This document shows, piece by piece, positions 34,329 to 46,798 of a stretch of 64,000 bases of DNA. The stretch lies in assembly GCA_036873135.1 (NCBI GenBank), contig JAPTYO010000007.1, positions 15,482,763 through 15,546,762 on the forward strand, in the 5' to 3' direction. Source of the DNA: Clarkia xantiana subsp. parviflora. Taxonomy: Eukaryota > Streptophyta > Magnoliopsida > Myrtales > Onagraceae. Each line of letters starts with the position of its first letter. The stretch's first letter is position 1. The translations under genes and the position numbers were made by a program. Below the pieces are notes generated by a model. That model did no database searches, was not told where the DNA came from, and was given only the letters and a program-made list of their open reading frames with translations.

Positions 34329-35408
34329 ACCAGCGAGTAAAAAGTGGAAACCGATTCCTACTAAGTCATTGTCCCCTAAGAAAAACGAGGCATCTTATTT
34401 AAGGTCGTGGTGATTTGTGGAACATCAATGTTGATTGTTTTCCCTGTGCAGATGAATCTTCTGCCAATAAAACCCTAAAGCCAGCATGCTGTGATCGCTT
34501 TTCGCATCCATCTTTGTTTCATTTTCTCCAATTTCTCGACATTCAGTATCTTCCATTCTTCCTTATAGAATGGCAACTTCTTAGTTTTAACTTTAAGTAC
34601 CGAATTTAATTACTTTAAACGTCAGTGCACCAACTAAGAGTTCGAGCTTCTATGTTTAGGAGGAAGTAACTTAGCTAAATCTGACTTCTCTTATTGGTAT
34701 TCAATATACTTGACTGAAATTATGTTTTGTATTGATCAACACTACTGAGAGAATACGTGAATCAAAAAGTACACTTACATCATCAACATAGTGGCTGCAG
34801 TTAGCTGAGAGCTTCAAGTGTGTCCTCACTTGATTCAGCATCTGCCAAAATAAACCGGGAGTACACACTGGTCAAAGTTCATCCTAGAAAGTTATATGTG
34901 CCAGACCACCAGGAAAAAGATATGTATGACAACCGTATCATCATTCCAAAATAAAAGAAGAAAAAAAAAGGGACCACTAACCTCAAGCTAGGAAAAAATA
35001 GTGATCCTAGCCATCCCGAACCAGTCAACATGAATTGGTTTACTCCTTTCCTGCTGACAATACGAGAAAATCGTTACAATCTCAATCCAAAAGGTATATG
35101 AGGAAAACAAAAATCAGCAGAATAAACTTCAGCAAGCAGAAGAATGTATCCAAGGGAGTAATTTACCATTCAAAAGGTTTTTGCACACAGGTTTAGCAGA
35201 GCCAATGGCAGTAACTGTAACGATAGGCATGAAGATTGCTCGATAATCAAGCCCCACAGTAAGAATCTCATTTACTTTCCAATAATGGAAGCAGAAGAGC
35301 TATTAGGGCAAGTTTGAAGCTTTCCCTTTTGTCCGAGGTAAAAAGGTGGGAATTCATCAATCCTTAGGAGTGAAGTCACCTCCCGTACATTTAATACACC
35401 AGTACAAT
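34329..35408. other. 3' region of the P-class PPR gene
   Basis: Lies just downstream of the minus-strand PPR stop codon. Several possible acceptor and donor sites on the minus strand suggest spliced 3' UTR, but no coding exon could be supported. Confidence 0.4.
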
Positions 35409-38168
35409 TCACATTGTTTCGAGTCTCTCAATCAATAAATAATATGTATTAGGATGAAGCTTGCAGCCTTTTTTTTCCATAATACTTAGCAACTCGGAGC
35501 ATTTATCTTCCATGCCCCATTTAAGCAACCCTTCCAATAGAAGCTTCCAAGCCAATTCATCATAATTATATCCAACATCCAGAAGAGAACAGAAAACTTG
35601 TTTGGCCTTCCCATCGTCGCCTTTATCATACAGACCACAAATCAACAGCTTGCATGACTCCAGATATGGCATATGACCATCCCCAATCATTGCATCCAAC
35701 AGCTTCATTGCTTCATGGAGTAAACTCTGCATGCAGCAACACTTCATGAGTGAATTATAAGATCTTTCATCGGGTGACATTTCTTTCTCTTTCATATCAC
35801 CATATGTTCTAAGAGCAGTTTCAAGGCGCCCTTTCGTACAAAGTCCAATTATGAGCTCTGTGTAAGTGTTTGTATTGGGAGCACAACCATGAGCAGACAT
35901 CTTACTGAAAAGCTCCAGTATTGTTTCAAATTCCACAAAAGACCAAACATCAGTTGCATCAACTACTGTCCCATGAAAAACGAAACCATTTCCAACTACA
36001 ACACTGTTTGCTTTCATCTGCTTCTCAACTAAAAGTTGCTTTAATAGGGAGGAATATGTACGCTGAGATGGCACACAACCAGAACTAAGCATGCGCTTAA
36101 GAACATCAAAAGAAGAATCAACAAATCCGGACTGTGAACACCCATAGGCATCGATTAACAGTGTGTAAAGCTGTGAGTCAGGCAAAATTCCTTCTCCCAC
36201 CATCTTCCCTATCATTTTTTCAGCCTCTTCTAATCTCCTCCCCAAACAGTAGGAATGAACAAACTGGGTGTAGGTAACAACGTCAGGCTTTAGTCCAGAG
36301 GAAACCATCTGCTCTAGAATCATATAAGCACCGACAAAATCCTCTTGAGCTAAAATTGACTTAATTAGAATAGTATAAGTATGGAGTGTGGGCTTTCTAT
36401 TCATCTCCATCATGTTTTTCAATAGTGAGCGTACCTCTTCCACTCTTCCGTCTTTGCAGAAGCCGTCTATCAACGCATTGTACGTACATTCATTTGGTGA
36501 ACACTTCTCTTCGATCATTTTATGCAGCAATTTTTGGGCATCTTCAAATTTTCCAGATTTGCAACAGCCATCTATGAGAGCTGTATAGATGAACACGTTT
36601 GCCTTAATACCTTTCTCGTCAAGAGTTCCAAATAAAGTACGAGCTTCCTCAACTCTATTATATTTGCAAAATCCATCGATTAGAAAGCCATATGTCCGCT
36701 CATCTGCAACAACATTGCTTCCCACCATCATGCTTAACACCCTACAAGCACTATCTAATTCACCTACTCCACACAGTGCCTGAATTAGTGAATTGTATGT
36801 GATGAGACTTGGTGGCAGCTTCTGCTCAATCATCTTAGGAAGCAGTACCATCGCCTTGTGCACATTTTTCTTCCGAAATCCACATATCAATTCATTGAAC
36901 GTCCGAGTATTGGGACTACAACTCTTTGATTTCATCAGATCCAAAAGTTCAGATGCATCCTCTATTCTTCCTTCCTTGCAATATCCATTAATCATAGCAT
37001 TGTAAGTGACAACGCCAGGCACTAACCCCTTCTCAAATAACCCATCCAACAGTGTTCGGGCTTCATCAACCTTGCTATCTGCACACATACTGTTAATAAG
37101 CACAGTATAAGTGTGAACATTGGGATCACAGCCCCTTTCTGGCATTTTGTTGAACATACTCATGGCCACTTCCATTCTACCCAATTTGCACAAACCGTCT
37201 ATCAGCACTGTATAAGTACGAACAGTAGGAGGGCAATTCTCTTCGATCATCTGAGAAAACAACTTATGAGCCTCATCAATCCTCCTTGCTTTACAAAGTC
37301 CATCAATAAGATGAGTGTATGAGACCGTGTTTCTCGGGCAACCCTTCTGTGGCATTTGCACAAACACCTTATATGCAGCGTCCACATCATGGCCCACACA
37401 ATAACCCAAAATCAATGCAGTATACGTAAATGTATCAGGTTTCAGACCGCACTGTAAAATCTTACTCAGATATTGCTGTGCCTCAACTACATTCCCTAGT
37501 TTACAGTATGCATTTATCATCGTATTAAACGTGTAGATATTAGGCCATACCTTCTCGTCCAACATTTTGGCTAACACCACCTTCATTTCATCAATCATGA
37601 GAAACCGACACAGCGCCATTAGCAGCTCGTTGTAGCATCGTAAAACTAGCTTGAATTTTAGCCCGCCCTCAAGATTCATACTCAGCATAAAATCCAATAC
37701 AAAGCGCATTTCTTCAGTAGAACTGCAGCATTTTGTCATGGAAATCCAAATCCTCTCAGCAACTTTAAATAATTCATTACGAATGAGAATGCGTAGCAAA
37801 GCTGAATGAGATTCTACATTATGTTTGAATCCAGGCCGCCCTGCGATCCAGTGAAAGAAGCTTAGAGCAGTTTGCGGATCAACGTTGAGGGCGAAGAGAG
37901 AGGTGACAGTCGACGGTCTTATGGTTAGTGTTCTCAGAGAAGGATGCTTTTGCCAATTACGGGATGAGAGGATGGAGAAGAGATTGGAGGTGGCAATGAG
38001 AGGGTAAGGGTCCGAGTCAACCCGGGGTACAGAGGAAGGGGCCGATGACACCGATCTAACAGGGAAAATGGCGAGGGATAGTGAGGTTCTCTGCATAGAT
38101 GGCGATCGAGCGACGACGGTGGCGGTGATGACTCCATTCATGAACGGGAAATGAGTAGGGGTTCGCAT
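35409..38168 (-). CDS. P-class pentatricopeptide repeat protein, At5g65560-like
   Basis: Single-exon 919-aa PPR protein. P-class PPR proteins bind organelle RNA in mitochondria or chloroplasts and stabilise or help process transcripts. The N-terminal 75 residues are rich in Ser, Arg and Pro with few acids, as expected for an organelle transit peptide. From about residue 175 to the C-terminus there are tandem 35-residue motifs, with patterns such as YTFNTMINAYCKLGNVVEAQ, TYTVLIDGLCKLGRMEVAMS and TYNALIDGFCKDGRVEEVRS, roughly 18-20 of them. There is no E or DYW extension. Length and motif layout match the Arabidopsis At5g65560 type, from recall. No frame break. The start is the ATG at 38168; nothing in frame upstream was preferred. 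Confidence 0.92.
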   Translation of the reverse strand: MRTPTHFPFMNGVITATVVARSPSMQRTSLSLAIFPVRSVSSAPSSVPRVDSDPYPLIATSNLFSILSSRNWQKHPSLRTLTIRPSTVTSLFALNVDPQTALSFFHWIAGRPGFKHNVESHSALLRILIRNELFKVAERIWISMTKCCSSTEEMRFVLDFMLSMNLEGGLKFKLVLRCYNELLMALCRFLMIDEMKVVLAKMLDEKVWPNIYTFNTMINAYCKLGNVVEAQQYLSKILQCGLKPDTFTYTALILGYCVGHDVDAAYKVFVQMPQKGCPRNTVSYTHLIDGLCKARRIDEAHKLFSQMIEENCPPTVRTYTVLIDGLCKLGRMEVAMSMFNKMPERGCDPNVHTYTVLINSMCADSKVDEARTLLDGLFEKGLVPGVVTYNAMINGYCKEGRIEDASELLDLMKSKSCSPNTRTFNELICGFRKKNVHKAMVLLPKMIEQKLPPSLITYNSLIQALCGVGELDSACRVLSMMVGSNVVADERTYGFLIDGFCKYNRVEEARTLFGTLDEKGIKANVFIYTALIDGCCKSGKFEDAQKLLHKMIEEKCSPNECTYNALIDGFCKDGRVEEVRSLLKNMMEMNRKPTLHTYTILIKSILAQEDFVGAYMILEQMVSSGLKPDVVTYTQFVHSYCLGRRLEEAEKMIGKMVGEGILPDSQLYTLLIDAYGCSQSGFVDSSFDVLKRMLSSGCVPSQRTYSSLLKQLLVEKQMKANSVVVGNGFVFHGTVVDATDVWSFVEFETILELFSKMSAHGCAPNTNTYTELIIGLCTKGRLETALRTYGDMKEKEMSPDERSYNSLMKCCCMQSLLHEAMKLLDAMIGDGHMPYLESCKLLICGLYDKGDDGKAKQVFCSLLDVGYNYDELAWKLLLEGLLKWGMEDKCSELLSIMEKKGCKLHPNTYYLLIERLETM

Positions 38169-38365
38169 GCATATGGAGTCGCGGGTTTGGATCTTCAGGT
38201 AACTGAAATGAGCTTCCAGCTCGAAAGGACGGTATAGAGCAAGGATGCGCAGGAGGGCTGCGGACTATACGGTGGAGGTGATAGCCGCCTAGCCGGTGAC
38301 TTTCTTAACGGATTCTCAGATATCAGTGCTTAGGTTTGGGCTTCTTTCACTATAAGGAAAGGAAA

Positions 38366-38860
38366 GAGTTTTTGATCAAAATAGGCTACATGGACAAATA
38401 CCAATATAGGCTGGAAAAATAAATAATTACAAATATGAGGTTGGCCGAGTTGGAGTAACCCAGCCAAGTGGCATCGAATTTCCTTGGTCGAGATTCCCGA
38501 CCAAGGGAATCCGGACCAGCAAGGGAATCCTGCTGGCTGATATGACTACTCAATCTGACCGATTACGGACCGGTCTGATTGACCGGTCAATATTTTTGTT
38601 ACCAGACAAATTTGATTTTTTTTTTAACTCATTATTTCTTTCTCTATATATACACATACAACTTTAACTATCTAACTTCATACCTCTTACAATTTACTAC
38701 CCTATTACATTCAACATTCAATAATTTGCTAAGTTCATCTACTCAATGGCTGCTGAAGGAAGTTCAAGTAGGAGAACTGCTCGTGGGAAGCAACTGATGG
38801 TATCATCTGCACCTCTCCTATAAGTTTGCTAAGTTTGAATATATACATATATGTTATAAT
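38366..38860 (+). mobile_element. Possible left end of a Mutator-like element with a first exon
   Basis: gagtttttgatcaaaataggc at 38366 resembles the GAGTTATTTTGTTAAGTAGGC terminus of the element at 16061-16918. Downstream are a TATA-like ctatatatacac (about 38642) and an ATG at 38745 opening MAAEGSSSRRTARGKQLM, followed by a plausible donor (gatg|gtatca). The 160-bp tandem array then begins. No right terminus or transposase was found, so this could equally be a host promoter and first exon cut off by repeats. Confidence 0.3.
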
Positions 38861-38875
38861 GGTAGAAACTCTGAT

Positions 38876-39710
38876 GCGTACGTAGATTAGAATGCTATAA
38901 GTATTAACATTATTATGTGTTTTTTTTTTAAATAAGACAACATGTAACATAATTTCGTTGTCAATGATAGTTTTTACAATTATACATGGAGATATGAAAC
39001 AAATATTTTGAAATTATATTAATTTTTTTTTTTTTGCGTACATAGATTAGAATGCTATAAATATCAACATTATTATGTGTTTTTTTTTTCAAAATAAGAC
39101 AACATGTAACATAATTTTGTTGTCAATCATAGTTTTTAAAACTATATATAGAGATATGAAACGAATATTTTAAATTATACTAATTCTTTTTATTTTTGCG
39201 TACATAGATTAGAATACAATAAATATCAACATTATTATGTGTTTTTTTTTCAAAATAAGACAACATGTAACATAATTTTGTTATCAATGATAGTTTTTAA
39301 AACTATACATGGAGATATGAAAAAAAATATTTAAAAATTTTTTTATTTTATTTTTGCGTACGTAGATTAGAATGCTATAAATATCAACATTATTATGTGT
39401 TTTTTTTCAAAATAAGACAACATGTAACATAATTTTGTTGTCAATCATAGTTTTTAAAACTATATATGGAGATATGAAATGAATATTTTAAATTATACTG
39501 ATTCTTTTTATTTTTTGCGTACGTAGACTAGAATGCTATAAATATCAACATTATTATGTGTTTTTTTCTTCAAAATAAGACAACATGTAACATAATTTTA
39601 TTAACAATGATAGTTTTTAAAACTATACATGGAGATATAAAAAAAATATTTAAAACTATACTGATTTTTTTAATTTTTTTGCATACGTAGATTAGAATAA
39701 AATAAGAGAG
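38876..39710. repeat. Tandem array of a 160-bp unit, five copies plus a partial
   Basis: Units begin gcgtacgtagattagaatgc at 38876, 39036, 39198, 39356 and 39517, and a diverged partial unit begins at 39681. Spacings are 158-164 bp. Each unit carries tatcaacattattatgtg, a T-run, aataagacaacatgtaacat and atggagatatgaaa. Units differ by point changes and T-run length. The array is non-coding. Confidence 0.92.
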
Positions 39711-40083
39711 TGGTTCGGTTTATCACTCAATAACGTTTAGGTTAGGTTCAATTTAGTTACTACGGTCCGACCCGACCCGACTAGGTCGACCCGATTAAGA
39801 AAACCCGGATTGGTTTTACCCGCTCCGGTTTAGCAATTGGACCGGCCCACAAATCCTAGGGTTCGGCCGAAATATGTCTTGTGGGCTAAGTAGGGTTTTA
39901 AAGTCCACTAAAAACTTAACTTACCCACCAAGAAATATTAATTATTTAAAATAATTTCCAATTATTGCTAATATATATATAATTCGGCTGATATATATAT
40001 ATAAATATTGTCAAGATTCTATCTTTAAGATGTAAATCAATCAACAATATATGTATATATATATATAAAATATTCGGCTCCTA

Positions 40084-40122
<39 letters not shown>

Positions 40123-40738
40123 TTATTATTGTCAAATATATCTTTAGGGAATAAAATATGTAGACAATATATTTTCTTAATCTTTTATAGCAACTAAATC
40201 TATCAATATATATTAACCATATATTTAACTATATATATTGATAGTTAATATCTTTTACAATATTATATTATGAACCTATCCTTATTTTCCAACTTATAGA
40301 TATATAGTTACATATTAATAAAATTTAAAAATGGCAACCTATTTCCTATAAAATTTCGGCCGAACTAGGTAACTTGGTGTCAAGAAAATTAAAAAATTTC
40401 CCTAAAATACCCATAGGGTTTTCGGCACAAACATGTAAATTGGAAAGTTGTCAAATTTTAAGATCAAACCCTACCTTGATCATGAATCCAAATGGTGTTC
40501 TTGATAAAACTCATGGAGTTCTTGAAGATCATGAACATCAAACTTAAATTCGAACATAAAATTCGGTTTTGATCTATAAAAACATGTAAATTTTGAAAAT
40601 TTTAAGTTTTTAAAGATCAAACACATGAAATTTACTTAAAAATTTCGGATTACTCATGATGTTCATGAACATGAAATTTTCGAATTTTTCAAAACTCAAG
40701 AACATCAGTTTATAAAAAATTTAAGAACTCCTAACCTG
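39711..40738 (-). mobile_element. Internal 5' region of an LTR retrotransposon (no coding)
   Basis: Read on the minus strand, this follows directly after the LTR and primer-binding site at 40739-41340. It is AT-rich with TA runs (about 40086-40120) and contains no gag or pol similarity. It seems to be the untranslated leader of a retrotransposon that lost the rest of its body before 39711. Confidence 0.4.
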
Positions 40739-41340
40739 GCTCTGATACCACTGTTGGATTACGGGGACGTAATACTACGGAATGTTAAACGTGTACATGC
40801 AAAGTAATCTAACTACGCAGCGAAATAATGTACACATACCTTTTAGCTTTCCTGCCAAGAACGTCGTGGAGGGAGTTCTGATCCTACGATCGGAACCACG
40901 TACAAGTTCTTCGTAAGAAGAAGTCTTACGCGGTGTAAGCTCCACAAGAAAGTATCTGATCGATTCTGCAACGGGGACAGAACCTCGAACTAAGATGTGC
41001 AGCGAAAATCACTACTAAGGGGGTGAGAGGGTTTCTCTTAAGTTCCTCAATGGAGGTACTTGTTATTCTGGATGAATTGTGTAAACCCCTTAGGTGAGTC
41101 CCCTATATATATGATTGGTGGAGTGGAAAAAAGTCCACTCCAACCAATGTGGGACTTATTTCGGCCGAACTATGCTAAAAAAGGTGGAGGCCCAATTTTG
41201 GGCCTCCCATGTCAATTAGGGTTAGGGTTTGGCCCAATTACCCTAATGTGACAATTACCTAATTAACATAGGTAATTTCCTTAGCATTATCGGGCTATCA
41301 ATTACGGCGCCACGTCACCATATGCTAATAGCTCTCGTCA
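40739..41340 (-). mobile_element. LTR with initiator tRNA-Met primer-binding site
   Basis: gctctgatacca at 40739-40750 is the reverse complement of tggtatcagagc, the standard primer-binding site for initiator tRNA-Met. It lies one base from a sequence starting tgttggatta (40752) that can be followed to ctcgtca at 41340, giving TG..CA ends and about 589 bp. So this is the 5' LTR of an element pointing left. A TATA-like ctatatatatgat sits at about 41103. The second LTR and coding body are not in the window. Confidence 0.7.
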
Positions 41341-42248
41341 TGGGTAAATTCCAAATGCAGCATGAAGGTTGAACAACCGCTAAATGGCCGATTTCGAATA
41401 ACCGCCACTGACCCGCCGATATGCTTCCACCCGCCACTGGCCGCCGGTGTTCTACCACCCCCGCTGGAGTCCCGATCGCCCGCCGCTTTTCCATTTATGA
41501 TGAGAGGTTAAGGTTTTTTTTCCCGACAAACGCCGAACTACTGCCATGTACCACCCGCCGCTTGAATCTACTCGCCCGTCGCTGGAATCATTTAACATCT
41601 AAAGAACCAGCGCTCATTCAAGGAACCAGTGCAGGAGATCCATGCATGTCAACATTGGTTCAATAGTGGAGTTCTTGGAGTGGGTAATTTCAATTCTACA
41701 TGTCTTTGCTGTTGATTTTCATGATAGAAGTGCCTGATATTCTCCGGTGATTTTGTTTCACTTTCACTAAACGTTATAGCATTGATGTATGGTGTTTGCT
41801 TATAATGTTTCCTGCTACATTTTTGCCTCTTTATGTTGCTATTTTTATATTGACCCTCATCTTTCCATTGGTCAACAACCGGGGCAAAAAAGAGAGTATG
41901 ATCAGCGGGAGAGAGAAAGCAGTTAGAGAAAAATAAACAACAACGAAATACAACACCATGGTAGGTTCACATAATATACTTCATTTTTTGGTCGTAAGGA
42001 TTCTCGCCTAATCTTTAGATGTTCAAATAGGCTTTCAGTTAGTCATTGTCAGCTGCACAAATAGAAAATATGTATTTTTTACAGATTTATCCCTTCAACA
42101 GTAAGATGGAAGGTGATAACGTTTTGGTTGAAATAAGGGAAAATATGAAAGTTTAAATAAATAGAGTATATTGATAAGAATAAAGCTTGAATTTACATAT
42201 CTTGGTGTTTGCGAAGAAATACCTTAATAATTTATTCATAAAATGTTA
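41341..42248. other. Spacer without a recognisable gene
   Basis: A GC-richer patch at 41400-41600 with cccgccgct-type motifs gives an 81-codon plus-strand frame (41421-41666) without a domain. The remainder is AT-rich. Nothing is assigned. Confidence 0.4.
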
Positions 42249-42256
42249 TATTTGGA

Positions 42257-42360
42257 CAGGGCCGACCCAAAGATAAGACAACTAAAGCTAGGGCTTTAGG
42301 CCTCCACTCATTGTAGACCTCATACTCAGAAATATTTCAATAATAGGCTAGTGATGATAA

Positions 42361-42393
<33 letters not shown>

Positions 42394-42921
42394 CCTCTAA
42401 TGATCATTAATGTTGGATATGACAATTTTGCAATTTCCAAATTCTAAATTGAGATTTCAAAAATAATAATTTCTGTATTAGTTTAATAAATTCTTAGAAT
42501 TTTTTTTAATCAGCCATCTAAATAATTAGCTAAAAAATCCATCTAATGAATTAGGAATAATATTTAAAATACCGTAAAATCTTGCAACTAGATAGTATTA
42601 TACATTTTAATTTCTTATTCTCTTCTAAATATTATCCTTATAAATTATTGACTCACTCCATTGTCAATATTTTATGATATTTAAACTTATGATTCTTTCT
42701 GATTTGCAAATGAATTATTTATATTATCAACTAAAAAGTAATCTTAAAAAATTGAGTATAAAAATTTAATTAGTGTTTTTGATTCTATAAAACCTCGAAA
42801 AATATTCTTTAAATAAAAATTTACTATGAGTAATCAATTTTTTTTTCATGCTCGGAAAAAAAAAATTAGGCACCAAATCGAAATCTGGCTTTAGGCCTCG
42901 ATTGCCCTAGGGCCGGCCCTG
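42257..42921. mobile_element. Non-autonomous hAT element, 665 bp, 8-bp TSD
   Basis: The ends are CAGGGCCGACCCAAAG and, in reverse complement, CAGGGCCGGCCCTAGG. The perfect 8-bp flanks tatttgga are at 42249-42256 and 42922-42929. The subterminal ctttaggcctc motif occurs at both ends in inverted orientation. The middle is AT-rich and non-coding with a (TAA)n run near 42361-42390. CAGGG ends and an 8-bp duplication fit the hAT superfamily. This is a different family from the TAGGGRTG elements. Confidence 0.92.
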
Positions 42922-42958
42922 TATTTGGAAACCTAAGGGAAATTTAATTAGAGTCAAC

Positions 42959-42964
<6 letters not shown>

Positions 42965-43022
<58 letters not shown>
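42965..43022. repeat. (AT)n microsatellite
   Basis: About 29 uninterrupted AT units. Likely length-variable. Confidence 0.95.
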
Positions 43023-43023
<1 letters not shown>

Positions 43024-46000
43024 CCATTGATTTCTTATACTCAAACTGCTAACCCCTTAGCATTATTTAGGATTCAGGTAAGTGGATTTATTTTCTGTAA
43101 TGTACGAGATAGTGACTGCTAATATATACTGTTTATTAGCACCTTATTTTTATTTTTATGGTAACTAACAGCTTACCGAAAAAAATAATGACACAAAATG
43201 ATGAAGATATGTAATATAGTGTATAAAAAATATGTGTCGCTACCAAAATGCTAGATTCAAGTAATGCATGTGTATGATCAAGCTTCTCATTTTACAGAGG
43301 AAGCACTTAGGATATTGAAAACTTTGGATTCAAGTGACTTCCAAGATTTAAGGTTTGTTTTCTTAATTTTTCACTGTTAACTCAAAGTTTGGTGTACAAA
43401 ACAAAATTAGTTTTTTTTTTTTTTAATTTATTAAAGATAAAATTTGTGTTTTTATGCACAAAACTAAATTGTCTATACTCATCCTTCAGTTGCCTAGTCT
43501 GCAACTAATGCAACAAAATCGTCAGTCCTTCGTGTGATTATATGAAGTTCCGTCATGGATAGCTCCACACCAGATTGGGTTAGTCTTGTGACACAAGAGC
43601 GAGGCATGTTCTGGTGTTGCTTCTCCCTCAGGTCCTCTTCCAAGAAATGAAAGGTACTTGAAAATTGAATCACTAGAGCTGCTAGGTTATGAAATTGCAC
43701 TTAAGATTTTAGGTTTAAGACGTTAAGAGGTCTGAAGAGAGATATTGTTTGCTTTTCCATTGATTCTCTGTTGCTTCTTCCCAATATTGAATCATGGTTG
43801 CTTTTCCCTTTCTTAGAAGACTACAATCAGATAAGAGGGCCACATTGCCAGCTTCTGCTCTCTAATCTATTGTTAAGGAGTGGGGAGCACTTGTTGTTGT
43901 GGAAGTCCCTTGTGCAAGTGAACCCTCGATCTGGGTTCAAGCACAAACAAAGTCCCCGACAATCTCATGAGGTCTGTCATACTTCCTTTCTAGAGTTCAG
44001 TGTGTTGTCAATTATATAGGTATGTCGGTTTCAACCTCATCAAGTTTTGTGAAACAAACTGTTTTCATAGTTTCGTGCCTAATGCTTCTCTGTTACTTCG
44101 TCGTATAAATTGGAAATTGGCAGTTGCACGGGCATGTCTTCTTACTATTTCATTCTTTATGGATCTTGTCTGATTTTTTCCACTTTTATTGAAGCAAATA
44201 GAGCAACTAGAATAGCTGTTCTACTGGAACCTACCAGTTTCAAGTCGACTTTCCTGAACATTATCCCATGGATGCCCCACAGGTGTATATCATTGTGCTT
44301 TAAGATGAATCTTTGTTTCCATAAAGTTATGATGGAGTTGAATTGTCTTAATATATTACTCTAAATTGTTTGCTAGAATTGGTGGCATATGACATTTCTT
44401 ATTAGTTGGTTTTTTTTGCTTCATGAAGCAGTCTTTGAAGAAGGCAGATAGTTTAAGGTTTAACAAACTAACAAAACTGCACAGTGGTATAGGAATTCTA
44501 GAACCATTAATACATGATCATTGTACAAACATGTCCATTCTGATTCACTTAAAACTTTTAGTTTTTGTAGGTTTTAAGATTTCAAAAAAGTGGAATAAAA
44601 CTAGGAGGAAATAAAGTGAAAAAGTAACACTATGTTCTAGCCTTCCGTTTACATCTCAGTACTCACTTTTATTGCCACCAAGTTCGTGTTTAGCACATAA
44701 TAAAAAATAAAATCGTAGCTTATTAAGGTTGTAGGTGTTTATTTCTTATTTCTAACCACCATGTTCGTTGTTCTTCTACGATTTTATTTCTTATTAAGGT
44801 TGGTGGTGTTTTGAGATCAAGAGGCAACGTTAAGCAAGTTATCGGTGGTGGTAGAAGATATATTGGAGCATAAAATGAGATGAATAATGTTGCAGTTGTT
44901 TGAGCTTCAATAATGCTTATAAAATAGAAGATATGAGTGAAAATGATGCCAAAGATTTGAAACCTCCGAACTTTCGGAAAGGTGTATAGCATGAGATCGA
45001 TGAGAATGACGGTGAACAACATAACAATGGAAAGGAGTAGTACGTGTTTAGCAATGAGTAATATGGTATTAGCAAATAATAGTTATGAAAACTCAAATTT
45101 TAATTTCCAAATAAGCAAGCTGTGTGTCATATGTTAAACACACATAAACATACTATTTCTAATCTAAGCATTATACGTATATGTTAACTTTTACGATCAT
45201 ATATTATTTTAAGTGAACATAAACATAGATAACAAATTAGTAATATGCGCGTGTAATGCATATGCAGAATCAATTAGTATATAGTAATGTGGCATAATAT
45301 CAACTAGGTCCACCTAACTCATTAATTAATTCAAGCAGCATTGGGTGGGTCATAGTTACTACAATTTCATCAACCAACTACAACATCATATAAAACACCG
45401 CGTCCAAAACGCCCCTTCGGATAAAAGAGTTCATAATCTTAGGTAAGAGGGGGAGGAGATCAATATGCTAAAATAAAAAAAGGGTCTATTTCTTTACTCA
45501 TACTTATGATTACTGCATATTTATGCTTACATTACGGAAAGTCTATTTGTGTCGTTTCTGGTATGTCATTGCATTTATTTTCTTTTTTTTACAAAATTCT
45601 AAGCCAACTTAAATTTTATTTATTAATATATACAAGTATTTTAATTTTGTCTCAAATTAAGACAAAACTGAAAAACTGCCCCTAAAACAACAAGTAAATA
45701 GAAGTGTAATATATGGCAAAAATAAAATAAAAATAGAAGTGTAATAATACACATTCCGAATTGTCATTCTGAGGAAGTCCGACCTTAGTTAGAATGACAC
45801 ATGCAGTAACACTTACCAACTTTGATGGCATATTTACTACACTCACAAGTCGGATTGTGTCGGAAAAACAATCATCGGAACGTGTATCATATTTCTAAAT
45901 AGAAATATGCGACCCCTTGATTTTTTTTTAAAGGTTCCTTATGAATAAACTTAAAACAAAAGTGAAAAACTGCTCCTTAAACAAGTAAATAGAAATATAC

Positions 46001-46090
46001 CTCCTCTTGATTTTTTTTTTAAGTGTCCTTTGATTTGGTGTCTTTCTACTATGCTCCAGAGGCGTGATTGTGACACCTTTTTTTTTTTTT

Positions 46091-46130
<40 letters not shown>

Positions 46131-46207
46131 TTTATATATTTTTCTATTGCTCTAAAGGTGAACCCTAGAGAAAAATTGTTCGTAGTAATAATGTGATGCA
46201 AATGTGA
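43023..46207. other. Long spacer with weak exon-like traces only
   Basis: Some stretches have mixed base composition, such as 43300-43350 (reading EEALRILKTLDSSDFQDL after an acag), 43490-43700 and 43770-44360. These frames do not link by splice sites into a recognisable protein. They may be remnants of a decayed gene or an unspliced non-coding transcript. Poly-A and TA runs are common from 45400 onward. Confidence 0.35.
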
Positions 46208-46215
46208 GGTGTAGC

Positions 46216-46606
46216 TAGGGGTGGCAATGGGTCCCATGTACCCGTTGACCAACGGGTATCCGCTCCGATTTCACCCCGCCGACCCGTGACCTGCGACTCG
46301 TGGGGCGGGTCCGGGTTTGGGGTTGCGGGGCCCCGCCGACCCGCCCCTGCATATGTTATATATACATATGTGTATATAAGCTATATTATATAAAACTATA
46401 TATGTAATATAATACATAATTAAAATAACAAGAGTTTTAACGAGTTTTTTGATATTAAGATAAATTTGTAATTTGTGATTCGAATTTTGATTTGAATTTA
46501 GCTACCATAAATATAAATTTTAGGATTTAAGGATTATAAAAATAAACTATTTTTCACGCAGGACAAGTCTTGTTTTGGCGATACTAGCTCCGATCCACCG
46601 CTTGCC
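46216..46606. mobile_element. Non-autonomous hAT element, TAGGGRTG family, 8-bp TSD
   Basis: The left end taggggtggcaatgggt is followed by GC-rich acccgccgacccg motifs. The right part (ggcgatactagctcc...ccgcttgcc) is a decayed version of the right end at 51010-51054. The 8-bp flanks ggtgtagc are identical at 46208-46215 and 46607-46614. The interior is AT-rich and non-coding. The copy ends 200 bp upstream of the DYW-PPR start codon, so it lies in that gene's promoter region. Confidence 0.8.
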
Positions 46607-46798
46607 GGTGTAGCTAAAAATAAATTCATATTTTTAAAGGTTAAAATCTATTCTCATACAATCATACTCCTCTCCGGTGCAACCGCCAGTCCGCCACCAA
46701 CCAGACTCTCCATTTCCCTCCTGATATAACTTTCTTTCCTAGGAGAAGCATAGCGAATTAGTGGTTCGGTCGTGTTCGATAAAGTTGGAGCTGCTCAA

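Noticed and set aside
44723..45022. 99-codon minus-strand hydrophobic frame
   Set aside because: AT-rich composition, no domain and no supporting exon structure.
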